From: Labilithrix sp.
GTDB taxonomy: Bacteria > Myxococcota_A > Polyangia > Polyangiales > Polyangiaceae
Assembly: GCA_019637105.1 (NCBI GenBank)
Contig: JAHBWF010000023.1
Location: forward strand, 1-63,388
Direction: 5' to 3'
Length of the DNA stretch: 63,388 bases
Shown here: piece after piece, positions 53,366 through 61,246 of the stretch
How positions within the stretch are numbered: position 1 is the stretch's first letter
Layout: every line of letters starts with the position of its first letter
The notes under the pieces: generated by a model
What the model was told of the DNA's origin: nothing
The model's input: only the letters and a program-made list of their open reading frames with translations
Databases searched by the model: none
Position numbers and translations under genes: made by a program

Positions 53366-53389
53366 GCCGCCGCTCGCCGCGCCGGCGGC
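53366..53389. terminator. Hairpin between convergent genes
   Basis: GCCGCCG (53366-53372) pairs with CGGCGGC (53383-53389) over a ten-base loop, 19 bases after the PEGA-like gene and 6 before the dapB stop. Candidate bidirectional terminator. Confidence 0.4.
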
Positions 53390-53395
53390 GCGCCC

Positions 53396-54193
53396 TCAGG
53401 CGAGGACGTCGCCGAGGCGGTAGCGCCCCGGCGCGCGGCCGACGAGCCAGCGTCCGGCGCGGAGCGCGCCGCGCGCGAAGAGGTCGCGGCTCGACGCGCG
53501 ATGCGTGAGCTCGATCCGCTCGCCGTCGCCGAGGAGGAACGCGGTGTGATCGCCGACGACGTCGCCGCCGCGCATCGCGAGGACGCCGATCTCCTCGGGC
53601 GGGCGCGCGCCCGGCTTGCCGTCGCGGCCCATGACGAAGCGCGGCTCCTTCCCGGTCACCTGGCGTCGCGCGGCCTTGGCGACCTCGGCGAGGCGGAGCG
53701 CGGTGCCGCTCGGCGCGTCGACCTTCATCCTGTGGTGGGCCTCGACGATCTCGACGTCGTAGCCCTCGCCGAGCGCCGCGATCGCGCGCTCGAGCAGCGC
53801 CGACAGGACGTGGACGCCGACGCTCATGTTGGGCTCCCACAGCACGGGGACGTGCGCGGCGGCGGCGTCGAGCGCGGCCGCTCCGGCGTCGTCGAGGCCG
53901 GTGGTCCCGCTCGCGATCGCGACCTTGCCGTCGACGCACGCGCGGCACGCCTGCGCGAGCGCCGCGGGCGTGGAGAAGTCGACGAGCACGTCGGCGCCGG
54001 ACGCCGCGATGGCTCCGACGTCCGCCGTCAGCTTCACCCCGACGGCGCCGACGCCGGCGAGCTCGCCGGCGTCCCGGCCGTCGTCGCCGGCGCCGACCGC
54101 GCAGACGACCTTCATGCCGGCCTCGTGCGCGAGGCGCACGACCGCGCGACCCATGCGCCCGTTGGCGCCGAGCACGGCGACGCGCGTCGTCAT
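53396..54193 (-). CDS. dapB: 4-hydroxy-tetrahydrodipicolinate reductase
   Basis: 265 residues. Reduces the DapA product with NAD(P)H in the lysine/diaminopimelate pathway. N-terminal cofactor motif VAVLGANGRMGRAVVRLA; DVLVDFSTPAAL; SGTTGLDDA; the catalytic signature EAHHRMKVDAPSGTALRLAE; SSRDLFARGALRAGRWL near the end. The ATG shares one base with the dapA stop (TGATG), so dapA and dapB are coupled. dapF is elsewhere in the window at 42.8 kb. Confidence 0.97.
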   Translation of the reverse strand: MTTRVAVLGANGRMGRAVVRLAHEAGMKVVCAVGAGDDGRDAGELAGVGAVGVKLTADVGAIAASGADVLVDFSTPAALAQACRACVDGKVAIASGTTGLDDAGAAALDAAAAHVPVLWEPNMSVGVHVLSALLERAIAALGEGYDVEIVEAHHRMKVDAPSGTALRLAEVAKAARRQVTGKEPRFVMGRDGKPGARPPEEIGVLAMRGGDVVGDHTAFLLGDGERIELTHRASSRDLFARGALRAGRWLVGRAPGRYRLGDVLA

Positions 54194-55080
54194 CACCGGG
54201 CCTCGTACGCCTTCACCGCCGCGACGACCTTCTCGCGCGCCGCCTCGGAGATCCGCGCGAGCGGGCCGCGGACCACGTCCGTCATCCGGCCGTGGTGGGC
54301 GAGCGCGGCCTTGACCGGCGACGGGTTGGCCTCGACGAACATCGCCTCGTGCACGTCGCAGAGGGCGAGGTGCTCGCGTCGCGCCTCCTCCCACTTCCCC
54401 TCGAGCGCGAGCCGCGTCGTCCGGGTGACCTCGGCCGGGTAGAGGTTCGAGGTCACGCTGATCACGCCGCGCGCGCCGATCGACATCATCGGCAGCGTGA
54501 GGGTGTCGTCTCCCGAGAGGACGGCGACGCGCGACCCGATCACGCGGACGATCTCCTGAGCGCGGAGGACGTTGCCGGTCGCCTCCTTCACGGCGACGAC
54601 GTTCGGCGCCGCGTCGCAGATGCGCGCGAGCGTGGCCGTCGTGAGGTCGACGCCGGTGCGCCCCGGGATGTTGTAGACGACGACCGGCGCGGAGACGCCG
54701 GCGGCGACGTCGACGTAGTGCCGGCGGAGGCCGTCCTGCGTCGGCTTGTTGTAGTAGGGGACGACGACCATCACGGCGTCGGCGCCGGCGCGGACGGCGG
54801 CCTGCGAGGCGGCGATCGTGCTCCGGGTGGCGTTCGTGCCGGTGCCGGCGAGGACGAGGCATTTGCCCTTCGCGAGCTTGACGCATCGCTTGACGAGCTC
54901 GAGCTGCTCCTCGTGGTCGAGCGCGGGGCTCTCGCCCGTGGTGCCGCAGGGGACGATGCCCGAGATGCCCGCGGCGACCTGCCCTTCGACGAGCTTGTCG
55001 AAGGCGTCCCAGTCGATCGACAGATCGTCCTTGAAGGGGGTGACGAGCGCGGTGAACGTGCCTTCGAAGCGGAGGGTCAT
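54193..55080 (-). CDS. dapA: 4-hydroxy-tetrahydrodipicolinate synthase
   Basis: 295 residues. Condenses pyruvate and aspartate semialdehyde. Marks: FTALVTPFKDDLSIDWDAF, CGTTGESPALDHEEQLELVK, VVPYYNKPTQDG, the Tyr in VVVYNIPGRTGVDLTTAT, the Schiff-base Lys in VVAVKEATGN, LSGDDTLTLPMMSIGARGVI. First gene of the dapA-dapB pair. 146 bases separate it from the J-domain gene upstream; a TATGGT in that gap may be its -10 box. Confidence 0.97.
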   Translation of the reverse strand: MTLRFEGTFTALVTPFKDDLSIDWDAFDKLVEGQVAAGISGIVPCGTTGESPALDHEEQLELVKRCVKLAKGKCLVLAGTGTNATRSTIAASQAAVRAGADAVMVVVPYYNKPTQDGLRRHYVDVAAGVSAPVVVYNIPGRTGVDLTTATLARICDAAPNVVAVKEATGNVLRAQEIVRVIGSRVAVLSGDDTLTLPMMSIGARGVISVTSNLYPAEVTRTTRLALEGKWEEARREHLALCDVHEAMFVEANPSPVKAALAHHGRMTDVVRGPLARISEAAREKVVAAVKAYEAR

Positions 55081-55226
55081 GTCGCGAGCCTTTTCGTACG
55101 GCGCCCGCGGTTTCGCAAGAGCGGAGGTCGCGCTCGCGCAAACGGGCACGATGACCATACCCTGGGCACCCACACCCGGCGACATCGAGCACGGGCCCGG
55201 GGCCCGGATGAGATCCGTCCCGCGGC

Positions 55227-55985
55227 TCAGGCCGAGCGGGCGCGCGCGACGCGCACGCCGAGCGCCGCGTGGAGGCCGCCGAGGTCCGCGCGGTCCGGCT
55301 CGATCTCGCAGGCCACCGCGAGCTGCGCGAGCGCGCTCCGGTCGCGGCCCTCGGCGAGGTGGAGGTTCGCCGCCGTGACGCGGTACTCCGCCCGGGTGGA
55401 GTCGAGCTCGATCGCGCGGGTCGCGGCCGCGGTCGCCGCGTCGTAGCCGGAGCCCGAGCGGAGGAGCGTGTACGCCCGGCGATGCTGGACGTAGGCGTCG
55501 GTCGGCAGCTGCTCCACGATCCTCGCCCACACCTCCGCCGCCGCGGCCCAGTCCTTCGAGGCCTCGAGCGCCTCGGCGCGCCGCCGATCGATGCGCGTCT
55601 TCAGGACGTCGCGGAGGTAGGCGTCGTACTCGGCGCGCCGCTTCGCGTTCGTCAGCGTCGCCTCGGCCGTCGTCATCGCGTTGAAGATCGCCTCGATCTT
55701 GCCGCGGAGCGCGCCGATGTCCTTGCGGAACCACCGGTCGGGGTGGTGCTCCTTCGCGAGCGCGAAGTACGCGCGCTTGATCGCCTTCGCGTCGTCGGTG
55801 GCCGAGACGCCGAGCAGCCCGTAGTGGTCGACGCGGTTCAGGCGCTCGTAGAGCTCGGTGATCCGTCGCTGCGTCGCCTCCGGCATCCCCGTGACGGCGC
55901 GCTCCGCGGAGACCGGGCGCCGCGGCGCGGGCGCGCTCGCGCCGGGGGCGTCCGCGTCGAGCTTCGGAGGGAGGCTGTACCGCAT
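55227..55985 (-). CDS. J-domain protein with TPR-like C-terminus
   Basis: 252 residues. A J domain at about 50-120 (HYGLLGVSATDDAKAIKRAY, with the HPD tripeptide in AKEHHPDRWF), stimulating an Hsp70. The rest (about 125-252) is TPR-like (ALEASKDWAAAAEVWARIVE, AATRAIELDSTRAEYRVTA). The N-terminal 45 residues are Ala/Pro-rich. No Zn-finger or G/F-rich region, so it is a specialised co-chaperone rather than DnaJ itself. Such J-TPR proteins are frequent in myxobacteria. Confidence 0.9.
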   Translation of the reverse strand: MRYSLPPKLDADAPGASAPAPRRPVSAERAVTGMPEATQRRITELYERLNRVDHYGLLGVSATDDAKAIKRAYFALAKEHHPDRWFRKDIGALRGKIEAIFNAMTTAEATLTNAKRRAEYDAYLRDVLKTRIDRRRAEALEASKDWAAAAEVWARIVEQLPTDAYVQHRRAYTLLRSGSGYDAATAAATRAIELDSTRAEYRVTAANLHLAEGRDRSALAQLAVACEIEPDRADLGGLHAALGVRVARARSA

Positions 55986-56054
55986 GCGAACCGGCCCGCG
56001 ACCTATTCTAATGAGGATAGACGTCCCGGGCCTCGATGGGAAGCCCGCCGGCGC

Positions 56055-56903
56055 TCACACCTTCATGATGGCCGCCCAGTTGTCGGCGATCTCCTGCGGC
56101 GTCCACACGGTGTCGGGCCCGTCCTTGAACTTGCCGGCCGACTCCACGACCTTGAACGCGTACATGCGCGCCCCGGCGACCGCGAGGACGTGCCCGGTCT
56201 TGTCGCCGCAGAGATCGCTCGCGAGGAAGAGCGCCGCCGGCGCGATGTGCTCCGGCGTCATCGTCTCGACGTTCTGGAACGTCGGGAGGTCCTCGGTCAT
56301 CCGCGTCTTCGCGATCGGCGCGAGCGCGTTCACGGTGATGCGGTGCTTCTGGAGCTCGATCGCCGTCGTGCGCGTGAGCCCGTAGATCCCCGCCTTCGCG
56401 GCGGCGTAGTTCGCCTGTCCGAAGTTGCCGAGCATGCCGCTCACGCTGGTCGTGTTGACGATCCGCCCGCCGCCGCCGCGGTTGACCGCGTGCTTCGCGA
56501 AGGCCTGCGACATGAGGAACGTGCCCTTGAGGTGGACGGCGATGACCGAGTCCCACATCGCCTCGTCCATCTTCATGAACGTCTTGTCGCGCAGGATGCC
56601 GGCGTTGTTGACGAGGACGTCGACCTTGCCGAACGTCTCGATCCCGAGCGCGACGATCGCCTGCGCGCCTCCGGCGGTCGCGACCGAGTCGTGGCTCGCG
56701 ACCGCGCGCCCGCCGGCCGCCTCGATCTCCTTCACCACCGCGTCGGCCGGGTTGGTCTCGCCGGCGCCGCTCCCGTCGCGGCTCCCGCCGACGTCGTTGA
56801 CGACGACGGCCGCGCCCTCCGACGCGAAGAGCAGCGCGTGCGCTCGCCCGATGCCGTTGCCCGCGCCCGTGACGATCACGACCTTTTCGTCGAGGAGACC
56901 CAT
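56055..56903 (-). CDS. SDR oxidoreductase, peroxisomal MFE-2 dehydrogenase type
   Basis: 282 residues from the ATG at 56903. Rossmann motif VVIVTGAGNGIGRAHALLFA, NNAGILRDKTF, catalytic Ser/Tyr/Lys in TTSVSGMLGNFGQANYAAAK. The extended N-part (NDVGGSRDGSGAGETNPADA, VVKEIEAAGGRAVASHDSV) and the C-part (MTPEHIAPAALFLASDLCG, then WTPQEIADNWAAIM) follow the (3R)-hydroxyacyl-CoA dehydrogenase domain of eukaryotic MFE-2/HSD17B4 rather than FabG. It likely oxidises 3R-hydroxyacyl-CoA in beta-oxidation. Upstream of the J-domain gene by 69 bases. Confidence 0.9.
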   Translation of the reverse strand: MGLLDEKVVIVTGAGNGIGRAHALLFASEGAAVVVNDVGGSRDGSGAGETNPADAVVKEIEAAGGRAVASHDSVATAGGAQAIVALGIETFGKVDVLVNNAGILRDKTFMKMDEAMWDSVIAVHLKGTFLMSQAFAKHAVNRGGGGRIVNTTSVSGMLGNFGQANYAAAKAGIYGLTRTTAIELQKHRITVNALAPIAKTRMTEDLPTFQNVETMTPEHIAPAALFLASDLCGDKTGHVLAVAGARMYAFKVVESAGKFKDGPDTVWTPQEIADNWAAIMKV

Positions 56904-57069
56904 GGGTCTCGCCACCTAGCGACATCGCGCGGACGTGGCAAGCGCGTCGGCGAAGGGCCCGGCTCGCCCGCGGCGCGCCGCTCGACGATCCTCGGGCCGG
57001 CGCCGCTCTCCGGGGCCGTGGCCGCCAGTCGACGCCGCCCCGGATGCGCGGTAAGACCGACGAGACGCG

Positions 57070-58125
57070 ATGAAGGACCCCTTCAAGACGCGAAAGATGC
57101 AGACGATCCCGCTGCCGCCGTCGGAGGCCGCGCCCAGCGCGCCGACCTCGAGCAGCGGGCGAGCGTCCGCGATCCCGCTCGGGCCGCCGTCGTCCGACAG
57201 CACCTGGCGCACGGGCGACGCCGCCACCGAGCGCACGACCGATCCGGTGATGGCGGTCCCCGGCCTCGCGCCCGGGGGAAAGGACCGCGCGACGCTCACG
57301 GTCCTCGCGGGGATCAACGCCGGGCAGGTCTACGCGCTCGACGGCACCGAGCACGTCATCGGCCGCGGGACCGAGGCGGACATCTGGGTCGAGGACGGCG
57401 GCGTCAGCCGGCGGCACGCGCGCATCACGTGCCGCTCGGACGGGCGCTACTTCGTCGAGGACCTCGGCTCGACCAACGGCACGTTCGTGGGGACGCAGCG
57501 CGTCGACGTCCTCGAGATCCGCCCGGGCGATCGCGTCCAGGTCGGCCCGCACGTCACGCTCCGCTTCCAGATCACCGACGACGCCGAGGAGGAGCTCCAG
57601 CGCCGCCTCTACGAGTCGTCGACGCGCGACGCCCTCACGCGGGTCTACAACCGCAAGTACTTCACCGAGCGCCTGATGGCGGAGGTCGCCTACTCGCGGC
57701 GCCACCGCGTGAAGCTCGCCGTCTTGATCCTCGACCTCGACGACTTCAAGGCGACGAACGACACCTACGGCCACCTCGCCGGCGACATGGTGCTGCGCCT
57801 CGTCTCGAACCAGATGCAGCGCCTCATCCGCGTGGAGGACCTCCTCGCGCGGTACGGCGGCGAGGAGTTCGTCATCCTCGCGCGCACGACCGGCAAGACC
57901 GAGGCGGTGCGCCTGGCCGAGCGCATCCGGTCGTCGATCGCCGAGCTCGAGATCCCCGTGGCGCCGGATCGGACGATCCGCGGCAGCGTCAGCGTCGGCG
58001 TGGCCGCGCTGCCGGACGTCGCGCCCGACGGCGGGCCGAACGAGCTGCTCGCGCTGGCGGACGCCCGCCTCTACCGCGCGAAGGCCGAGGGGAAGAACCG
58101 CGTCTGCGCCGAGGGAGAGCAATGA
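57070..58125 (+). CDS. FHA-domain diguanylate cyclase
   Basis: 351 residues. An N-terminal Ser/Pro/Thr-rich linker, an FHA phosphothreonine-binding domain at about 75-165 (HVIGRGTEADIWVEDGGVSR, DLGSTNGTFVG) and a GGDEF domain at about 185-345 (DALTRVYNRKYFTERLMAEV, VLILDLDDFKATNDTYGHLA). The signature GGEEF is at 263-267 and a product-inhibition I-site RVED at 254-257, so it should make c-di-GMP with feedback control. The FHA domain suggests control by a Ser/Thr kinase. The stop overlaps the start of the GH1 gene by four bases (ATGA). Confidence 0.95.
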   Translation: MKDPFKTRKMQTIPLPPSEAAPSAPTSSSGRASAIPLGPPSSDSTWRTGDAATERTTDPVMAVPGLAPGGKDRATLTVLAGINAGQVYALDGTEHVIGRGTEADIWVEDGGVSRRHARITCRSDGRYFVEDLGSTNGTFVGTQRVDVLEIRPGDRVQVGPHVTLRFQITDDAEEELQRRLYESSTRDALTRVYNRKYFTERLMAEVAYSRRHRVKLAVLILDLDDFKATNDTYGHLAGDMVLRLVSNQMQRLIRVEDLLARYGGEEFVILARTTGKTEAVRLAERIRSSIAELEIPVAPDRTIRGSVSVGVAALPDVAPDGGPNELLALADARLYRAKAEGKNRVCAEGEQ

Positions 58126-59618
58126 CGAGCCGTAAGACGTGGACCGTGATCCTGGCGGCGGCGGCGCTCGCGTCGTGCTCGAGCGACGACGCCGCGAAGG
58201 ACGCCGGTCCCTCGGAGGTCACGTTCCCTCCGGACTTCATGTGGGGCTCGGCGACCGCCGCGTTCCAGGTCGAGAAGGGCCTCGGCAACACCGACTGGGG
58301 CATCTGGGTGAAGACGCCCGGGAAGATCGCGAACGGCGACGATCCCGACGTCGGCGGTCCGGACGCCCTCGCGCACATCGACGCGGACGTCGCGGTGCTC
58401 AAGGCCGCGAACCAGAACACCTACCGCTTCTCCATCGACTGGGCGCGCGTCTACCCGACGCGTGACGCGTTCGACGCCGACCAGGCGGACGCCGCGGCGA
58501 TCGCCGCGTACGACGAGCTCTTCGCGGCGCTGCGCGCGGCGGGGATCCGCCCGCTCGTGACGATGCAGCATTTCACGCTGCCCGACTGGCTCTCCGATCC
58601 GCGCGAGCCCGAGGAGCCGCAGGGCTGGGAGCGGCCTGAGACGGTCCCCGCCTTCGAGACGTGGTGCCGGCGCGTCGCGGCGCGTTGGGGCGGCGAGGTC
58701 GACTGGTGGGTGACGATCAACGAGCCGTTGGTGGCGCCGCTCGCCGGCTACGTGCAGGGCTCGTTCCCGCCCGGGCTGATCCTGAAGATCGAGCGCGCGC
58801 TCGAGGTCGGGCGCCAGGAGGTGCTCGGGCACGCCAAGTGTTACGACGCCATCAAGGCGGCGGACACGATCGACGCCGACGGCGACGGCGAGACGTCGTG
58901 GGTCGGCATCGTCCAGCACCAGCGCGCGGTGGAGCCGGAGCTCCCCGACGAGCCGGCCGACGTCGAGGCCGCGGCGCGCGTCCGCTACCTCAACAACCTC
59001 TGGTTCATCAACGCGGTCGTCCGCGGCGACTGGGACGACGACTTCGACGGCAACCTCGACGGCCCGAAGGATCGAAAGGCCGACCCCGCGCTCGCCAACC
59101 GCTCCGACTACCTCGGCATCAACTACTACTCGGCGCTCACCGCGAGCGCGCGCGGGCTGGTCCTCCCCGTCGTCGACGCGTCCATCCGGCAGGATCGCCT
59201 CCTCACGGATCGGCCGAAGACCGATTTCCACTGGGACATCTACCCGGAGGGGCTGCGCGTGATCCTGGAGGAGGTGCGGCCCTACGGCCTCCCCATCGTG
59301 ATCACCGAGAACGGCATCGCCGACTCGGCGGACAAGAACCGCGCGCGCTACGTCCTCGAGCACCTCTTCCAGCTCGGGCTCGCGCGCGAGTCGGGCCTCG
59401 ACATCCGCGGCTACATGTACTGGTCGCTCCTCGACAACTTCGAGTGGGCGCACGGCTACTGCCCGCGCTTCGGCCTCCACACCGTCGACCGCGCGACCGC
59501 CGCGCGCGCCGCCCGTCCGAGCGCCGCGGTCTACGCCAACGCGGCGAAGACCGGCAAGGTCACGCGCGCCGAGATCGACGCCCTCCCGCCCTACGGCGAG
59601 CCGACCTACTGCGAGTAG
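58122..59618 (+). CDS. GH1-family beta-glycosidase lipoprotein
   Basis: 498 residues. Lipoprotein signal with lipobox ALASC (Cys19), unusual for GH1, which is mostly cytoplasmic. The whole GH1 barrel follows: FMWGSATAAFQVEKGL, RFSIDWARVYPT, LVTMQHFTLPDWL, acid/base Glu201 in TINEPLVAPL, DYLGINYYSALTA, nucleophile Glu396 in IVITENGIAD, GYMYWSLLDNFEWAHGYCPR. So it should cleave or trim a beta-glycoside at the cell surface. Spacing from the FHA-cyclase gene is an ATGA overlap, linking c-di-GMP synthesis with an exported glycosidase. Confidence 0.93.
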   Translation: MTSRKTWTVILAAAALASCSSDDAAKDAGPSEVTFPPDFMWGSATAAFQVEKGLGNTDWGIWVKTPGKIANGDDPDVGGPDALAHIDADVAVLKAANQNTYRFSIDWARVYPTRDAFDADQADAAAIAAYDELFAALRAAGIRPLVTMQHFTLPDWLSDPREPEEPQGWERPETVPAFETWCRRVAARWGGEVDWWVTINEPLVAPLAGYVQGSFPPGLILKIERALEVGRQEVLGHAKCYDAIKAADTIDADGDGETSWVGIVQHQRAVEPELPDEPADVEAAARVRYLNNLWFINAVVRGDWDDDFDGNLDGPKDRKADPALANRSDYLGINYYSALTASARGLVLPVVDASIRQDRLLTDRPKTDFHWDIYPEGLRVILEEVRPYGLPIVITENGIADSADKNRARYVLEHLFQLGLARESGLDIRGYMYWSLLDNFEWAHGYCPRFGLHTVDRATAARAARPSAAVYANAAKTGKVTRAEIDALPPYGEPTYCE

Positions 59619-59711
59619 TCGGCGGCGGAAGCGCGGTCGTCGAGGCGCGGCGCTCCTGCCGCTCGATTTCCGCCCTCGTGCCGGCGGAGGCGCTCGCGTA
59701 GCCTCGTCGGG

Positions 59712-60656
59712 GTGAGCGACTCGACGGAGCCGAGCGAGGGGGCGGAACCGAGGGGCGAAGAGAGCGGCGCGGAAGCGCCGGAAGAGCCGGCGGACGCGGG
59801 CGAGGGGGAGGCCGCGGAGCCCGACTTCTGGCAACGGCAGCGCAAGCTGACCTATCCGCTCTTCGCCGCGGTCGTCTTGCCGCCGCTCTTCTGCGCGACG
59901 CTGTTTCTGCTCTACCGCGACTTCGATCGCCTCGTGCACGACCCGCTGCCGGGATCCACGGCGATGAGCGAGCCGGCGGCCGCGATCCCCCGATCTCCCG
60001 AACCGCGACAGGCTCCGCCTCGGGCGGCCACGAGCGCCGAGGCGCCGGTCACCGCTGCGTCCGCGTTTGCGGAGATCTACCGCGAGGCGTCGTGGGCGGC
60101 CGATGACGCCGGCGTGGGCACCTCGGGGTTGGGATCGACGGTCGAGGCGACGGCGCTGTATCGCGCGTACCTCCAAGCGTTCTTGAAGGAGCACAAGATC
60201 AAGTCGGTCGTGGACGCCGGGTGCGGCGACTGGGAGTTCTCGAGGGTGATGGATTGGAGCGGCGTCGACTACAAAGGTTACGACGTGGTCGAGTCCGTCA
60301 TCGCGAAGAACAAGCAGCGCTACGAATCCGCGAACGTCCACTTCTTCACGGCCGACGTCGTCACGGACGAGCTCCCCGCTGCGGATCTCCTCCTCGTGAA
60401 GCACGTGCTTCAGCATCTGCCGAACGACGACGTGACGAAGTTCATGGGCAAGATGGGCAACTACAAGCACATCCTGGTCACGGACACGGTGCATCCGCGG
60501 ACGATGAGCGGCAGCAATCGTGACATCGCGGTCGGCGACTTCCGTACGTTCGACCCCACGGCGCCGCCCTTCTCTCTGCCGGGCGTCAAGGCGCTGACCT
60601 GGTGGGACGGCCATCACATGCAGCAGGTCGTCCATTTCGTGACCAAGCGCGAGTGA
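59712..60656 (+). CDS. Membrane-tethered SAM-dependent methyltransferase
   Basis: 314 residues from a GTG start. An acidic N-terminus of 45 residues (EESGAEAPEEPADAGEGEAA), one span at 49-67 (PLFAAVVLPPLFCATLFLL), a Pro/Ala linker, and a class I methyltransferase from about residue 140: SAM motif VVDAGCGDWEFSRVMDW near 166, VDYKGYDVVESVIAKNKQRY, DLLLVKHVLQHLPND. Orientation rules would place the catalytic part outside the cytoplasm, where SAM is absent, unless the topology is inverted; the short basic RQRK before the span supports N-in, C-out. This is odd and unexplained. Base composition in the second half is less GC-biased than neighbours. Confidence 0.85.
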   Translation: MSDSTEPSEGAEPRGEESGAEAPEEPADAGEGEAAEPDFWQRQRKLTYPLFAAVVLPPLFCATLFLLYRDFDRLVHDPLPGSTAMSEPAAAIPRSPEPRQAPPRAATSAEAPVTAASAFAEIYREASWAADDAGVGTSGLGSTVEATALYRAYLQAFLKEHKIKSVVDAGCGDWEFSRVMDWSGVDYKGYDVVESVIAKNKQRYESANVHFFTADVVTDELPAADLLLVKHVLQHLPNDDVTKFMGKMGNYKHILVTDTVHPRTMSGSNRDIAVGDFRTFDPTAPPFSLPGVKALTWWDGHHMQQVVHFVTKRE

Positions 60657-60739
60657 ACGCGCGGCGGCGGCAGGCGTGCGCTCCGCCGCCCCCGCGTTCG
60701 TCACGCGGGCTGCGGCAGAGGGCGCGGGCGCGGCGAGCC

Positions 60740-60851
60740 TTGACCCACACCAGGCGCCCTGATACCCAACTGAACCGTCATTCACTTTGGCTCGACGTCG
60801 CGACGCCGAGCTTTCCACGAAGAGACGTGGGCATCCGCGCCGCTCCGGCGC
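60740..60851 (+). promoter_or_regulatory. Promoter and structured leader of the SCP2 gene
   Basis: TTGACC (60740-60745), a 17-base spacer and TACCCA (60763-60768) form a weak promoter. The leader then has a hairpin GCTCG-a-CGTCGCGACG-c-CGAGC (60790-60811) and a tight GCGCCG-CTC-CGGCGC stem-loop (60837-60851), 29 bases before the ATG. A structured 5' leader or a terminator for the upstream gene. Confidence 0.35.
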
Positions 60852-60880
60852 ACAACCGATCGAATCCGAGGAGAACGCCG

Positions 60881-61210
60881 ATGGCCGTCGACATCAAGAA
60901 GCTGTTCAACGAAGAGCTCCCCGCCGCCCTCGAGAAGAACGCCGAGGACGCAAAGACGATCGGCGCGAAGTACCAGATGAACGTCACCGGCGAGGGCGAG
61001 TGGAACATCGACGTCACGTCGAGCGGGCCCTCCTGCAAGCCGGGCACGGCCGACGCCGACTGCACGATCACGATCGCGGCCGAGGACTTCCAGAAGCTCG
61101 TCGAGAACCCGCAGGCGAACGGCATGCAGCTCTTCTTCGCCGGCAAGCTCAAGGTCACGGGCAACCAGATGCTCGCGATGAAGCTGCAGAAGCTCTTCGG
61201 CTACAAGTGA
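60881..61210 (+). CDS. SCP2 sterol/lipid-binding protein
   Basis: 109 residues from the ATG at 60881, with GAGGAG eight bases before it. It matches the sterol carrier protein 2 fold: a first helix (IKKLFNEELPAALEKNA), strands GAKYQMNVTGEGEWNIDVTS, CTITIAAEDFQKLVENPQAN, and LFFAGKLKVTGNQMLAMKLQ. SCP2 domains bind fatty acyl-CoA or sterols in a hydrophobic tunnel. Soluble, single domain. The racemase gene follows after 36 bases, suggesting a shared lipid-degradation role. Confidence 0.94.
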   Translation: MAVDIKKLFNEELPAALEKNAEDAKTIGAKYQMNVTGEGEWNIDVTSSGPSCKPGTADADCTITIAAEDFQKLVENPQANGMQLFFAGKLKVTGNQMLAMKLQKLFGYK

Positions 61211-61246
61211 CCTCGCGAAGCGAGTGAAGCTCACCGACGAGAGCCG

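Noticed and set aside
57070-58125. Possibility that the FHA-GGDEF protein is an inactive cyclase
   Set aside because: GGEEF and the RxxD I-site are intact, unlike the degenerate domain at 41.0-42.8 kb.
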